The notes: a model not told the origin generated them from the sequence alone. A DNA stretch of 64,000 nucleotides from Nostocales cyanobacterium Centralia_MAG_434 (GCA_021324415.1 JAJPJF010000417.1:23833-87832), one strand, 5' to 3'. Numbered from the stretch's first letter, positions 39,411 through 48,275 are shown. Made by a program: numbers and translations.

Positions 39411-40460
39411 ATGTTAAATCGTCGCCAGTTTCTCACCAATTGTGCTGCAACTGCCGTTGGTGCAGCTTTAGCTTCAGCATCAAAATCAGTGATGGCGATA
39501 GACCGTCATTATCTTAAACCTGCAAGGCTACAGCGTGGTGCTGGAGTGGGGTTGATTAGTCCAGCTAGCGCAGTATTTTTACGTGAAGAAGTCGATGTTG
39601 TTGTTGATGCTGTTCGCGCACTAGGACTGGTTCCTTATCTTGCTCCACATTTGCGCGATCGCTACGGTTATTTGGCGGGAAAAGATGTAGATCGGGCTGC
39701 TGACGTCAATCGGTTTTTTGCTGATCCAAAAATTGCCGCTTTAATGCCTATTCGCGGTGGGTGGGGATGTGCCCGAATTTTGCCATACCTAGATTACCAA
39801 GTGATCCGCAAAAATCCCAAAATCATTGTGGGATTTAGCGACATAACTGCCTTAATTCTGGGAATTCATGCCCAAACAGGTCTGGTTACCTTTCATGGTC
39901 CCAATGGTTTTACCTCTTGGCGAACTGAACCCACCGACGTTTTCCGCCGCGTTTTATTTTCTGGTGAGATGGTAACTTTCCAAAATCAAAAAGATAGTGA
40001 TGATGCCAACCGTCTCATGCAGGTCAAAAATCGCATCCAGACGATCCATCCTGGAAAAGCCAGAGGTAGACTAATTGGTGGTAATCTTTCGGTGCTTTCT
40101 GGGATTGTTGGTTCTCCGTATGTGCCTGATCTTAAGGGGGCAATTCTGTTTCTAGAGGATGTCAATGAAAACGTTTATCGTATTGATCGCCTCATGACTC
40201 ATCTCAAATTAGCTGGATTGTTTAAGCAACTAGCAGGTTTTATTTTTGGGCAATGTCCTCAATGCTCACCAGACGCTGACTATGGATCTTTAACCTTGGA
40301 AGAAGTGATTTGGGATCACATTCAACCTTTAGGAATTCCGGCTTGGTTTGGTGCTGAAATCGGTCATATAGAGACAATCTTAACTTTGCCTATAGGGACA
40401 GAGGTGGAAATTGATGCCAATTTGGGTAAGATTCAGATGCTAGAGCCTGCCGTAAGCTGA
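39411..40460 (+). CDS. Exported LD-carboxypeptidase (peptidase family S66)
   Basis: 349 residues. A twin-arginine-type leader (NRRQFLTNCAATAVGAALAS, cleaved near VMAI) precedes the S66 fold. Catalytic Ser143 lies in VGFSDITALI, with RGGWGCARILPYLDY and ETFHG-type LVTFHGPNGF upstream, and the second-domain motifs GRLIGGNLSVLSGIVGSPY, LFLEDVNE and IFGQCPQC. The catalytic Glu and His (LEDVNE; EIGH) appear present. Family enzymes trim D-Ala from muropeptide tetrapeptides during murein recycling, or act on microcin-type substrates. Export is predicted; Tat versus Sec cannot be settled by eye. Confidence 0.88.
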   Translation: MLNRRQFLTNCAATAVGAALASASKSVMAIDRHYLKPARLQRGAGVGLISPASAVFLREEVDVVVDAVRALGLVPYLAPHLRDRYGYLAGKDVDRAADVNRFFADPKIAALMPIRGGWGCARILPYLDYQVIRKNPKIIVGFSDITALILGIHAQTGLVTFHGPNGFTSWRTEPTDVFRRVLFSGEMVTFQNQKDSDDANRLMQVKNRIQTIHPGKARGRLIGGNLSVLSGIVGSPYVPDLKGAILFLEDVNENVYRIDRLMTHLKLAGLFKQLAGFIFGQCPQCSPDADYGSLTLEEVIWDHIQPLGIPAWFGAEIGHIETILTLPIGTEVEIDANLGKIQMLEPAVS

Positions 40461-40468
40461 AAGAATAA

Positions 40469-42793
40469 TCAACTTAAGTGCCAAATTTTAATTGTTTTGT
40501 CAGAACTACCACTAACTAGAAATTGACCATCTGGGCTAATAGCAATACAATTCACTGCACTAGAATGTCCAGTGAGGGTTTGCAACAATTCCCCTGTGTA
40601 CAAACGCCAGATTTTGATAGTTTTGTCAGCACTGGCGCTGAAGAGAGTTTTTCCATCTGGACTCACAACGACTGATTTGACTTGGTCTGAGTGCCCCGAG
40701 AGGCTTTGCAACACTTTGCCCGTCTCTAAATGCCAAATTTTGATGATGTTATCAGCACTACCGCTGACTAGAATTTCGCCATTGGGAGAGATAGCGAGGG
40801 ATTTTACTGAAGCAGAATGACCGTTGAGGGTTCGTAATGGATCTCCTGTGTGGGGGTTCCACAACCTAATTTTATGGTCAGTGCTACCACTGATGAGGAT
40901 ATTGCCATCAGGGCTGATCACAGCGGTATTCACTGAAGAGGCATGCCAGAGGGTGCATGTGCGATCGCCTGTATATAAATTCCAAATCTTGATTTTGTTA
41001 CTACCGCTTGCCAAAAACTTTCCATCTGGACTAATGACCACAAAATTAACTGGTTTTTGATGTCCTAAGAGAGTGTGCAGTAATTTGCCAGTTGTCAGAT
41101 TCCATACTTTGACATTACTTCTAGGAGTCTCGTGACTACCTACCGCCAGTAAATTTCCATCTGGACTTACCGCAACGGATGACACCTCTCCTAAATTCTC
41201 CGTTAAGGTGCGGATCAATTTACCAGTGTTGAGATTCCAGACTTTGATGGTTTTGTCTGTACATCCAGTTGCCAAAGTCTGTCCATCAGAACAAATAGCA
41301 ATAGATGAGACTTTACCAGAGTGACCAGTTAAGGTATTGGTGAGTTCTGCATATTCTAGTCGCCGCCTCTGCTTTAGGTTCGCGATGGCGCTCAAAAGTT
41401 CTTCAATATAGGAAATACTTTGGCGATCGCCAACTACCGTAAAATATTCCCTTAGCTTTTCAACATACTCTTCATCTTCTACTCTAATGGCTGAAAGCAT
41501 CCTTTCTAGAGGATGAGCTTCTTGATTCAGTGGGACTTGGCGCAACTTTAACCATGTGTGAATCGAGTGCTCAAGCTGTTGTTTAGCCAAGGAGTGTTCC
41601 TTGAGATAGCAGAAACTCTGAGCCAATTGCAAAGTCAACTCAGGAATCCAATCATGTCGTTCTACCTCTAAAGCCTGGTAAAGCTGTTCATACCCTGTGG
41701 CTATCATGTTAACAGATTGGAAGTCAACAGACTCTCTCAGCATACCAGGCAGCAACTCTGGCAGTAGAGGAGGTACATCATGATGAATTAGGTGGTAAGC
41801 ATCTGCTATCCAACTAGCAGCTAGAATATGACAGGTCGTCAAAACTTGGCAAAGTTTTTCAAAGTCCTGACGATTCACTTTGTAGTGTAAGGAAAGTTTA
41901 CTGGTATCAATTCCTTTTTTCTGCCATTTTTCGATTTTTTCAATTACTGCCAAGTTACTGACATTATCTCCACCTATATTATTGATTTCTTCCAAATTTT
42001 CTCCCAATAATATAAGCTCATCTCTAATCTTCTTCCACTCTAAAGCCCGATTTTTGACTGACTGATAAATGATATTTTTATAAGGGAACCGCGTAATCGT
42101 TTTATAAAAATAATTTTCTTGTCCAAGCCCCCAATAAGCAATCCTAAAATTTAGATAATCTCCATCAACTTCTGATTCTAAAATTAAAGTTGGTTCAGTT
42201 TTCAATATCCCAAATAAAGCTTTGATACTTGATTCACTATGAAAACGTTTGCTATCCCATGCTCCTGCTAAGAATTCTGTTGGTCTTGTAGAACTATGCA
42301 ACGAGTAATTCTTATGGAGAAACTCTCGAAATCCCTCAGCTAAAATTAGCTCAATATCAGAAATTTCTTCCTCTTGAACCTCAAATCTGTCAAATTTCAC
42401 TTTGGGAGGAGCAATAAAAATTTTTAATGGAGTACGGTTATAACTAACATGAGACTCTAAAATTTGTGAAGGTGCTAATCTCAAAGGCCAGCTATCAAGA
42501 ATTTTGTGAATTTCTGGCAGCTTGAAGGCTGTCTCTCTCTGTTGTGTTGCAATTTTTAATTGGGTTTGATAATGCAACAGTGCTACTTGCTGACTTTTTG
42601 CTAAACTAACTCCTTCTGCATAACTAATACTTTGGTCCAAACCATTTGAAGATTGCAGAAAATCTTCAAATGGCAGTAGGTTCTGGGATGGAGTGATAGC
42701 AAAATGTGCTTCGGTTCGTTTTTGTACTACATTTGCAATGACAGGTGCAAACTCTAATATAAGTTGAATCAGTAACCTTAATCCTTGATCCAT
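40469..42793 (-). CDS. WD40 seven-repeat protein with uncharacterised N-terminal region
   Basis: About 774 residues from ATG 42793 (MDQGLRLLIQLILEFAPVIA); a longer start at 42871 is possible. The first ~480 residues form a predicted alpha/beta-then-helical region with no domain I recognise; it includes a TPR-like stretch (LTLQLAQSFCYLKEHSLAKQ). The C-terminal ~290 residues contain seven WD40 repeats of the GHSG-VSSIAISPDG-TLASGS-DKTIKIWNL type, a full propeller. In repeats 2 and 4 the GH dipeptide is replaced. Filamentous cyanobacteria use such propellers as scaffolds in signalling proteins. No enzymatic motif is visible. Confidence 0.85.
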   Translation of the reverse strand: MDQGLRLLIQLILEFAPVIANVVQKRTEAHFAITPSQNLLPFEDFLQSSNGLDQSISYAEGVSLAKSQQVALLHYQTQLKIATQQRETAFKLPEIHKILDSWPLRLAPSQILESHVSYNRTPLKIFIAPPKVKFDRFEVQEEEISDIELILAEGFREFLHKNYSLHSSTRPTEFLAGAWDSKRFHSESSIKALFGILKTEPTLILESEVDGDYLNFRIAYWGLGQENYFYKTITRFPYKNIIYQSVKNRALEWKKIRDELILLGENLEEINNIGGDNVSNLAVIEKIEKWQKKGIDTSKLSLHYKVNRQDFEKLCQVLTTCHILAASWIADAYHLIHHDVPPLLPELLPGMLRESVDFQSVNMIATGYEQLYQALEVERHDWIPELTLQLAQSFCYLKEHSLAKQQLEHSIHTWLKLRQVPLNQEAHPLERMLSAIRVEDEEYVEKLREYFTVVGDRQSISYIEELLSAIANLKQRRRLEYAELTNTLTGHSGKVSSIAICSDGQTLATGCTDKTIKVWNLNTGKLIRTLTENLGEVSSVAVSPDGNLLAVGSHETPRSNVKVWNLTTGKLLHTLLGHQKPVNFVVISPDGKFLASGSNKIKIWNLYTGDRTCTLWHASSVNTAVISPDGNILISGSTDHKIRLWNPHTGDPLRTLNGHSASVKSLAISPNGEILVSGSADNIIKIWHLETGKVLQSLSGHSDQVKSVVVSPDGKTLFSASADKTIKIWRLYTGELLQTLTGHSSAVNCIAISPDGQFLVSGSSDKTIKIWHLS

Positions 42794-43291
42794 AACCAGA
42801 TGCCCGCTAATTGAGAAAGACTTAGAACTCAGATTTTTGAAATCCACGTAGTATCGCTCACACCATACCACTTAAGATTGTTCACACATCAATGATTTAA
42901 AATTGCAATATTATGTCTTCTGCGTTTCTGTTAACCCTACAGCTAAGTCCACGTCAACCAGTAAGCAAAAATTCCTTAAATCTGATTCTTTTAAACCCAC
43001 ACTATAGCCTAGTATACTTAGCTGGCTTATCTTTATTAAGTGTCTATTTAAAACTATAGCTTTATTGGGGCCTTTATTTTACAGACGAGTTTGAGAAATA
43101 TTTATTTTGCCAAAGTTGTAGAACTAGTTGATCAATACCTTGTGTCATTCTAAGTGATATACACATACACCACGTTAACAAGTTCTGCTTAGAATTCGCC
43201 AACTTTTAACTAACAAAGACGCTAAAAAGCTATTGGATTTCTGCTGCCGATACGATAACATGAAATTCCATGAAGATTTCATGTCAAGGAG
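42794..43291. other. Intergenic, about 500 bp
   Basis: No coding frame of interest. The region carries divergent promoters for the WD40 gene and the antitoxin gene. An ATTCCATGAAGATTTCATGT-type inverted motif (about 43265-43285) overlaps the antitoxin translation start region and could be an autoregulatory operator. Confidence 0.35.
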
Positions 43292-43297
43292 ATGACC

Positions 43298-43585
43298 ATG
43301 CTTGATGCACGGGAAATTTATTCTCTTTCGGACTTTCAGCGAAATGCTAAACAGTTCATTGAACAATTACAGGAAAGTCACAAACCGATTGTGCTTACCG
43401 TCAACGGTAAGGCATCGGTAATCCTGCAGGATGCAGCATCCTATCAAGAATTACTGGACGAATTAACGGTATTCAGGTCAGCCGCCATGATTCGCCAAGG
43501 TATGGCAGAAGCAGAGACAGGACAAGACCGGGATGTGGTAGAAGCTTTAGAAGAATTGCGGTTAAAGCATGACATACCGCGTTAG
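43298..43585 (+). CDS. Phd/YefM-family antitoxin
   Basis: 95 residues. AAGGAG at 43286-43291 is spaced for the second ATG (43298), so I prefer MLDAREIYSLSDFQRNAKQF over the ATG at 43292. The N-terminal Phd/YefM DNA-binding domain has SLSDFQRNAKQFIEQLQESH, PIVLTVNGKASVILQDAASY. The C-terminal tail (RQGMAEAETGQDRDVVEALE) would neutralise a ParE/RelE toxin. The toxin frame overlaps the antitoxin 3' end by 17 nt but is disrupted. Antitoxins of this class repress their own promoter. Confidence 0.9.
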   Translation: MLDAREIYSLSDFQRNAKQFIEQLQESHKPIVLTVNGKASVILQDAASYQELLDELTVFRSAAMIRQGMAEAETGQDRDVVEALEELRLKHDIPR

Positions 43586-43746
43586 GATTACTCCGACAGC
43601 GTTAGCAGATGCGGAGAAGTTTTATCTGTAGGATCGCTCAGAATTCCCCTGTTTATGCTGCCAACTGGTTCAATGGCTTATTCGAAGCGATTGACACTCT
43701 TGCCGTTATGCCTCGGCGCTGTCCTGTTGATTTTTATTCGCAATAA
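43569..43746 (+). pseudogene. Broken ParE/RelE-type toxin gene
   Basis: Starting at an ATG inside the antitoxin gene, the frame reads MTYRVRITPTALADAEKFYL and then meets TAG (43629-43631). After it, one frame gives DRSEFP, and with a one-base shift the sequence resumes toxin-like VYAANWFNGLFEAIDTLAVM, then PRRCPV, before stopping at 43746. That is a nonsense change plus a frameshift plus loss of the last ~20-30 residues. The antitoxin is therefore orphaned. Confidence 0.8.
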
Positions 43747-43763
43747 AAGAAGAATTCATCTAA

Positions 43764-44453
43764 TTAAATTAAAGTTTTCACTACGTCAGGAAGCTGTTTT
43801 ATACAAGTTATCTCAGACGTAAATTCTGTGTCAATTTTAATATTGTTAGGATTGAAATATATTGATTTCATACCAGCATTCTTAGCTGCTAAAATTCCTA
43901 GATCACTATCTTCAACAACTATACAATTCTCTCGTTTTGAACACATTTCTTTAGCTGCATAAATGAAAAGGTTTGGATCTGGCTTCCAAGAACCTACGAC
44001 ATAAGAGCTAAATATATTCTCATTAAAAAAAGCAGATAATTTACACAGAGAAAGAGCATGTTGAATTTTTGTAACTGGGGCACTTGATGCAACACATTTT
44101 TTAAAATTTAACATATTTAAAGCATCAAAAATATAAGGCATTGCCTGTAAATGGCGATCAAATAAAGAAGCTACTTCTAATCGATAACTTTCTACAAAGT
44201 CATGTGGAAGTTTTATAGAATAGTAGTCTTCAATCTTAATTAAGATATTACTCAACTTCCAACCTCTAAATTTCTTCATTAGTTCATTTGCATCTTCAAA
44301 AATACCAATCTCTTGAAGTTTATTGGTTAGTCCAAGGTTACATAAATATTCACTATCTACCAGTGTACCATCACAGTCAAATATAATAGTAATATCATCA
44401 TAATTATTAAAATTCATACTATATGGTGATTCAATAATTGTAGAACTATTCAT
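43764..44453 (-). CDS. HAD-superfamily phosphatase (beta-phosphoglucomutase/Gph-like)
   Basis: 229 residues (an alternative ATG at 44417 gives 217). HAD motif I is TIIFDCDGTLVDSE (nucleophile Asp26, acid/base Asp28), motif II is CVASSAPVTKI, motif III is the Lys of GSWKPDPNLFIYAAKEM, and motif IV is CIVVEDSDLGILAAKNAGM. The helical cap (about 40-105) marks subclass IA. Substrate is a small phosphorylated metabolite, not identifiable from sequence. The gene is notably AT-rich compared with its neighbours, which may hint at transfer. It is convergent with the toxin remnant. Confidence 0.85.
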   Translation of the reverse strand: MNSSTIIESPYSMNFNNYDDITIIFDCDGTLVDSEYLCNLGLTNKLQEIGIFEDANELMKKFRGWKLSNILIKIEDYYSIKLPHDFVESYRLEVASLFDRHLQAMPYIFDALNMLNFKKCVASSAPVTKIQHALSLCKLSAFFNENIFSSYVVGSWKPDPNLFIYAAKEMCSKRENCIVVEDSDLGILAAKNAGMKSIYFNPNNIKIDTEFTSEITCIKQLPDVVKTLI

Positions 44454-44608
44454 AAATCTCTTCTAAAATGTAAAATCCACAAAACACTAAGATAAATCAT
44501 TTATGATTTTTTTATCATCATATGTAAAGTTACTCTTATTTGGAAAAGCATACAAAAAACCTAACCCCTTGATGAAGCGGGAAAGGGGAAAAATTCGTAG
44601 TTACAAAA

Positions 44609-44740
44609 GGAGCAGTCCAATTTGGCATATTTATTCTGTAGTGCGAGCATCTTGCTCGCTAAATATATCACGTGAGCGAGACGTGAGTGCAAAGCACACG
44701 CTTCGCGAACGCACTACTTATTCTATTTAAGAGATGCTCC
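44609..44740 (+). mobile_element. MITE-like element, copy 3 (complete, rearranged core)
   Basis: 132 bp from GGAGCAGTCC to GAGATGCTCC with the same outer arms (TTTGGCATATTTATTCTGTAG and CACTACTTATTCTATTT) as the 19587-19720 copy. The GTTCGCGAAGC/GTGCTTTGCACTCAC module lies next to the opposite end and is inverted relative to copy 1. The central AAATATATCACG hairpin module keeps its orientation. Flanks share only a weak GTTAC, so the target duplication is unclear. It fills most of the gap between the HAD and methyltransferase genes. Confidence 0.7.
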
Positions 44741-44759
44741 TGTTACCAATAGAAAGACA

Positions 44760-45581
44760 CTAGAGCGACTCGCAGCCACATTTTGAGACTATTGGCTTAA
44801 TACCCTGTGTAATTTGGTCGATCCAGCCGATATATTCTGTTTTAACGCTTTCAAATCCAGCTTCTCCTATCCAAGTATTTACACTCTCGGCTGCATAGAC
44901 TTTTGAATATGGTTCTTGAAAGATGTCTATCAGCCATTTAGCATGACGAAGTCTTTTTTGATTCCCATCCAAAATAATCAATTCTCCTTCTGGTTTAAGG
45001 ATGCGGAAACATTCTTGCAAAATTAACTGAGAAATTTCGACTGGTGTTTCGTGCAATAAAAAGGAAACTGTCACTAAATCAAAATCAGCTTCTTTAAAAG
45101 GAGTCGCTTCAGCCAATCCATGTATCCAGTTTATGTTGAGTCCTGCAAGTTGTGCTTTATATTCCGCTACGATCAGCATGTAGGGAGATAAATCTAATCC
45201 AATAACTACTGCTTGTGGAAAAGCTTGCTTTAGCATTAATGTTGCCGAACCTGTACCACAACCAAGATCGAGAATTCTTCTTGGCTGACAGTCAATTGCA
45301 GCAATTAATTGCTGACGAATCCAAGTTTCATTGGGTGGCGCAGTATACGCCGCTACTACATCATAGGTTATCGCTGCGACAGGATTTAGATAGCCACCTT
45401 CAATCCCATGATAATTTTGACTGCTGTAATAGTGGGGATAAATGAGATCTGGTTGACGAAAGCGATCGCTTTGGGTCTGCCAATTGAGAGTGTCATAAAA
45501 CTGCAGTTGTTTTTTTCCAATTAAGACGCGAAGCATCGACTTGATAAAAAGTTGCCCAATTGGGTTTTGAGTTATTGACAC
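44760..45581 (-). CDS. Class I SAM-dependent methyltransferase
   Basis: 273 residues. The Rossmann methyltransferase core is in the C-terminal two thirds: motif I RRILDLGCGTGSATLML, acidic loop VVIGLDLSPYML, motif II EADFDLVTVSFLLHETP and post-motif LKPEGELIILDGNQ. The N-terminal ~70 residues (FYDTLNWQTQSDRFRQPDLI) form a family-specific lid. The Methyltransf_11/25-like sequence includes YPHYYSSQNYHGIEGGYLNP, seen in cyanobacterial relatives of UbiE-type enzymes. Substrate unknown. Cytosolic. Confidence 0.85.
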   Translation of the reverse strand: MSITQNPIGQLFIKSMLRVLIGKKQLQFYDTLNWQTQSDRFRQPDLIYPHYYSSQNYHGIEGGYLNPVAAITYDVVAAYTAPPNETWIRQQLIAAIDCQPRRILDLGCGTGSATLMLKQAFPQAVVIGLDLSPYMLIVAEYKAQLAGLNINWIHGLAEATPFKEADFDLVTVSFLLHETPVEISQLILQECFRILKPEGELIILDGNQKRLRHAKWLIDIFQEPYSKVYAAESVNTWIGEAGFESVKTEYIGWIDQITQGIKPIVSKCGCESL

Positions 45582-45672
45582 AGCAAATTTTTCCCAGAAC
45601 TTGACATATACTTCTAGAGATTGCTAACTTCTCATCCATCTCACTTTTTAATAGGCTTCAGTCTGAGATAGC

Positions 45673-45981
45673 ATGAATTTAAAACACATAAAGAAAAAAC
45701 TTGTCTCTCTTTTAAAGATTATATCTACAGTTCTGATCACAGGTGCAATTGGACTAGAACTTTGGAATATTTATGCACTGATAAATAACATGAAGGTACC
45801 AAGCAGCCTTGACCCAATTTTTTGGATTGAGCGTTTTGCCCTTACTGTCCATTTCGTTGAAGGCGTAATAGCCGCTTTTTATGCACCTTCAAAACAAAAG
45901 TTGCCAGTAAGATATGGCACTTATACTTTTGTAGTGGGCACAATTGGTCTACTGGAACTTTTTGCCAAAGATGACGACTAA
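45673..45981 (+). CDS. Small conserved membrane protein
   Basis: 102 residues with three hydrophobic segments (about 12-35, 52-68, 82-97). A lysine-rich cytosolic start (MNLKHIKKKLVSLLK) and a short acidic end (FAKDDD) frame them. The middle segment contains FALTVHFVEGVIAAFYAP. No function is known to me. It is probably monocistronic, divergent from the methyltransferase gene. Confidence 0.65.
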   Translation: MNLKHIKKKLVSLLKIISTVLITGAIGLELWNIYALINNMKVPSSLDPIFWIERFALTVHFVEGVIAAFYAPSKQKLPVRYGTYTFVVGTIGLLELFAKDDD

Positions 45982-46084
45982 TTTGATGTAGTGAGAGCTT
46001 AAATTCTCGTGAACTCAAAGGACAAAGTCCTTATTACAAGCGTAGAAAAATCAGGTAAAAGAAAGAACGGAGGAAATCTAGTTT

Positions 46085-46480
46085 ATGAGTCAAAGAAAAC
46101 TTTCACTTTTACCTAGTCTGATAGCATCAGGTCTCATTGGGGTAACTTTACTCCCTTACAAACCCGCTGCAGCTGATGATCACATAGTCAAGGGTGCTGG
46201 AATTGGCGCTGCAGCAGGTGTCGTCACGGGAGCTGTTCTTCATCATGGTAACGTCTTAACCAATGGTGTTAACGGAGCTGTAGCTGGTGCGGCAGCAAAT
46301 GCTGCGAATCATTCAAAACGCACACGCCACAAAAATCGCAACTTACTTCAAGATGCGGGCGTAGGTGCTGCAGGTAGCACAGTCTCTGGGGCAATTATCC
46401 ACAGAGGGAATCCAGTTAAAGATGCTATTGGTGGTGCAGCAGCGGGTGCAGCTGTTCATGTTTTTGACCGTAACCACTAA
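46085..46480 (+). CDS. Secreted glycine-zipper protein
   Basis: 131 residues. A signal peptide (about 1-30, ending KPAAA) leads into two glycine/alanine-zipper blocks, GAGIGAAAGVVTGAVLHHGN and AGVGAAGSTVSGAIIHRGNP. Each is followed by a second Gly/Ala helix (AVAGAAANAAN; AIGGAAAGAAV). The two blocks are an internal duplication separated by a basic linker (HSKRTRHKNRN). Glycine-zipper segments associate with membranes; these exported proteins are uncharacterised. A GGAGG site precedes the ATG. A hairpin lies 77 bp downstream. Confidence 0.75.
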   Translation: MSQRKLSLLPSLIASGLIGVTLLPYKPAAADDHIVKGAGIGAAAGVVTGAVLHHGNVLTNGVNGAVAGAAANAANHSKRTRHKNRNLLQDAGVGAAGSTVSGAIIHRGNPVKDAIGGAAAGAAVHVFDRNH

Positions 46481-46556
46481 GACTGTTGCCTAACCACGGT
46501 TGCATCCACATAAAGCAATTAGGGCATCATTGACAATAAAAGAAGCATATTGATAG

Positions 46557-46582
46557 CTTGCCAAGTAGTAAAACTTGGCAAG
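46557..46582 (+). terminator. Perfect hairpin after the glycine-zipper gene
   Basis: CTTGCCAAGT and ACTTGGCAAG pair over 10 bp around AGTAAA. It is 77 bp after the upstream stop, and the following ATTTGG gives only a weak U-tail. Confidence 0.55.
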
Positions 46583-46647
46583 ATTTGGTGTTGTTTAAGT
46601 TTTATCTAAAAACTGCGGTAATCCTAAAGATTTATCGTACTTACTTT

Positions 46648-46758
46648 ATGAGATATAGTTGGGGAGCATGGCATTGGAACGGCGTTTGTGGTTTATGAAT
46701 CACTCTATTGACTGTTGCTGTAATCGCCCACTTTGCTCAAAGTAGGAGTGACGATTGA
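46648..46758 (+). pseudogene. Microprotein frame interrupted by one in-frame TGA
   Basis: From ATG 46648 the frame reads MRYSWGAWHWNGVCGL, a TGA (46696-46698), then ITLLTVAVIAHFAQSRSDD and a final TGA. Reading the internal stop as Trp (TGG) would restore a 36-residue protein with an amphipathic Trp-rich head and one membrane helix. A single transition would explain the break. This may be a freshly disabled microprotein, a sequencing artefact, or chance. Confidence 0.35.
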
Positions 46759-46809
46759 CTATTCAAAGTCAACTCTCAAGGATTGCTAAACAAGAAAGGA
46801 ACCAATCTA

Positions 46810-47877
46810 ATGACAGATCTATTTGAACCACTGACTATTGGCTCAGTTACTTTTCGCAATCGCATTACCATGTCACCAATGTGTCAGTATTCCAGTGTAG
46901 ATGGATATCCCAACGATTGGCATTTGGTTCATTTGGCTAGTCGTGCAGCTGGCGGTGTAGGTTTAGTGGTGACTGAAGCGGCGGCTGTAGAACCACAAGG
47001 ACGTATCAGCCCTCAAGATTTGGGTATCTGGTCAGATGGACATGCTGAAGCACTCGCAACAATTGTGGCAACTCTTCATAAATTAGGTGCGATCGCTGGT
47101 ATTCAACTTGCACATGCAGGAAGAAAAGCTAGCACGGCACCACCTTGGGAGGGAGGAAAACCCGTAGATGAAACGGCTGGTGGTTGGCGTCCAATAGTTT
47201 CCAGCAGTCCCATTCCTTTTAGCGAGGGTTACCCTGTCCCTGTAGCTTTAAGTATCGAAGGAATTCAGAAAATCATTAGTGCTTTTGTCCAAGCCGCCAA
47301 ACGTTCTGTGAATGCTGGGTTTAAGGTGATTGAAATTCACGCAGCACATGGTTACTTAATACATGAGTTTCTCTCGCCTTTGTGCAATCATCGAGACGAT
47401 GAATATGGCGGTAGTTTTGAAAACCGTACTCGTTTCCTTCAAGAAATTGTTCAAGGTGTGCGAGAAGTTGTACCAGAAGGTTATCCCCTTTGGGTGAGAA
47501 TTTCTGCAACTGATTGGGTAGAAAATGGCTGGGATATTGAGCAAAGTATTGCTCTATCAAATAAACTCAAATCGCTGGGAGTAGATTTAATTGACTGCTC
47601 AAGCGGCGGCATTGTACCGCATGTCAAAATTCCTTCTGGTCCCGGTTATCAAACTCCATTTGCTGAACGCATTCGCAAGGAAGCAAATATTCTCACGGGG
47701 GCTGTTGGTTTCATTACAACTCCAGAACAAGCAGATCATATTATCCGTACAGGTCAAGCAGATATTGTATTGCTGGGTCGGGCACTACTACGCAATCCAT
47801 ACTGGGCATCAAAAGCCGCGAAAAAGTTAGGACAGGCTCCAGTTGCGCCTGTGCAATATGAGCGTGCTTGGGTTTAG
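46810..47877 (+). CDS. NADH:flavin oxidoreductase, old yellow enzyme family (YqjM-like)
   Basis: 355 residues from ATG 46810 (AAGGAA site upstream; a further ATG at 46783 is less likely). An FMN-dependent TIM barrel: LFEPLTIGSVTFRNRITMSP, MCQYSSVDGYPNDWHLVHLA, IQLAHAGRKAST, IEIHAAHGYLIHEFLSPLCN, NRTRFLQEI and a GLVTTPEQA-like GAVGFITTPEQA. The His-Ala-Ala-His substrate pair and the C-terminal arginine-bearing region match the thermophilic-like YqjM class. It reduces activated C=C bonds of enones; the physiological substrate is unknown. Confidence 0.92.
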   Translation: MTDLFEPLTIGSVTFRNRITMSPMCQYSSVDGYPNDWHLVHLASRAAGGVGLVVTEAAAVEPQGRISPQDLGIWSDGHAEALATIVATLHKLGAIAGIQLAHAGRKASTAPPWEGGKPVDETAGGWRPIVSSSPIPFSEGYPVPVALSIEGIQKIISAFVQAAKRSVNAGFKVIEIHAAHGYLIHEFLSPLCNHRDDEYGGSFENRTRFLQEIVQGVREVVPEGYPLWVRISATDWVENGWDIEQSIALSNKLKSLGVDLIDCSSGGIVPHVKIPSGPGYQTPFAERIRKEANILTGAVGFITTPEQADHIIRTGQADIVLLGRALLRNPYWASKAAKKLGQAPVAPVQYERAWV

Positions 47878-47898
47878 AGACGTTGGATGCAACGTCTC
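47877..47898. repeat. Palindromic repeat (GAGACGTT/AACGTCTC)
   Basis: A perfect 8-bp stem around GGATGC begins at the last base of the stop codon of the flavin oxidoreductase gene. The AGAGACG/CGTCTCT arms recur in the 59523-59554 hairpin, so this appears to be a dispersed extragenic palindrome that could double as a terminator. The rest of the gap to 48275 has no gene. Confidence 0.5.
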
Positions 47899-48131
47899 TT
47901 CGCGCATAAAATTTCCTTACAATATATTCTCTAATACTTACTCGCCAAATGTTGTTTATCCCCACGAACAGTGCAGATTTATAGCATCAATGTTGGGCAA
48001 TGAGATTTCTCATATCTTAGAAATTAGGGAGAGCGATTACATGATAAGAAAGTCATGCTCTAACCATTACCAAAGTTCTATATCTTGGCCGCTTTAAGTA
48101 TAGAGTTTAACAGGTCAATACCAATGAGAAA

Positions 48132-48158
48132 GCCCCTGCAAGCACTACAAGCAGAGGC
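48132..48158 (-). terminator. Hairpin downstream of the minus-strand hypothetical gene
   Basis: On the minus strand GCCTCTGC pairs with GCAGGGGC (one mismatch) around an 11-base loop and is followed by TTTCTCATT. It lies about 115 bp beyond the stop of the 48276-48776 gene. Confidence 0.5.
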
Positions 48159-48275
48159 ACATCATAATCCGCAAATTTTCCATGGAGTAGTACACGCAGC
48201 AAATATACTTCACAGTATACCAGGAACGAGCACAAAATCACTTATAATCTACTTAGCCTGAATAAATTTAAATGC

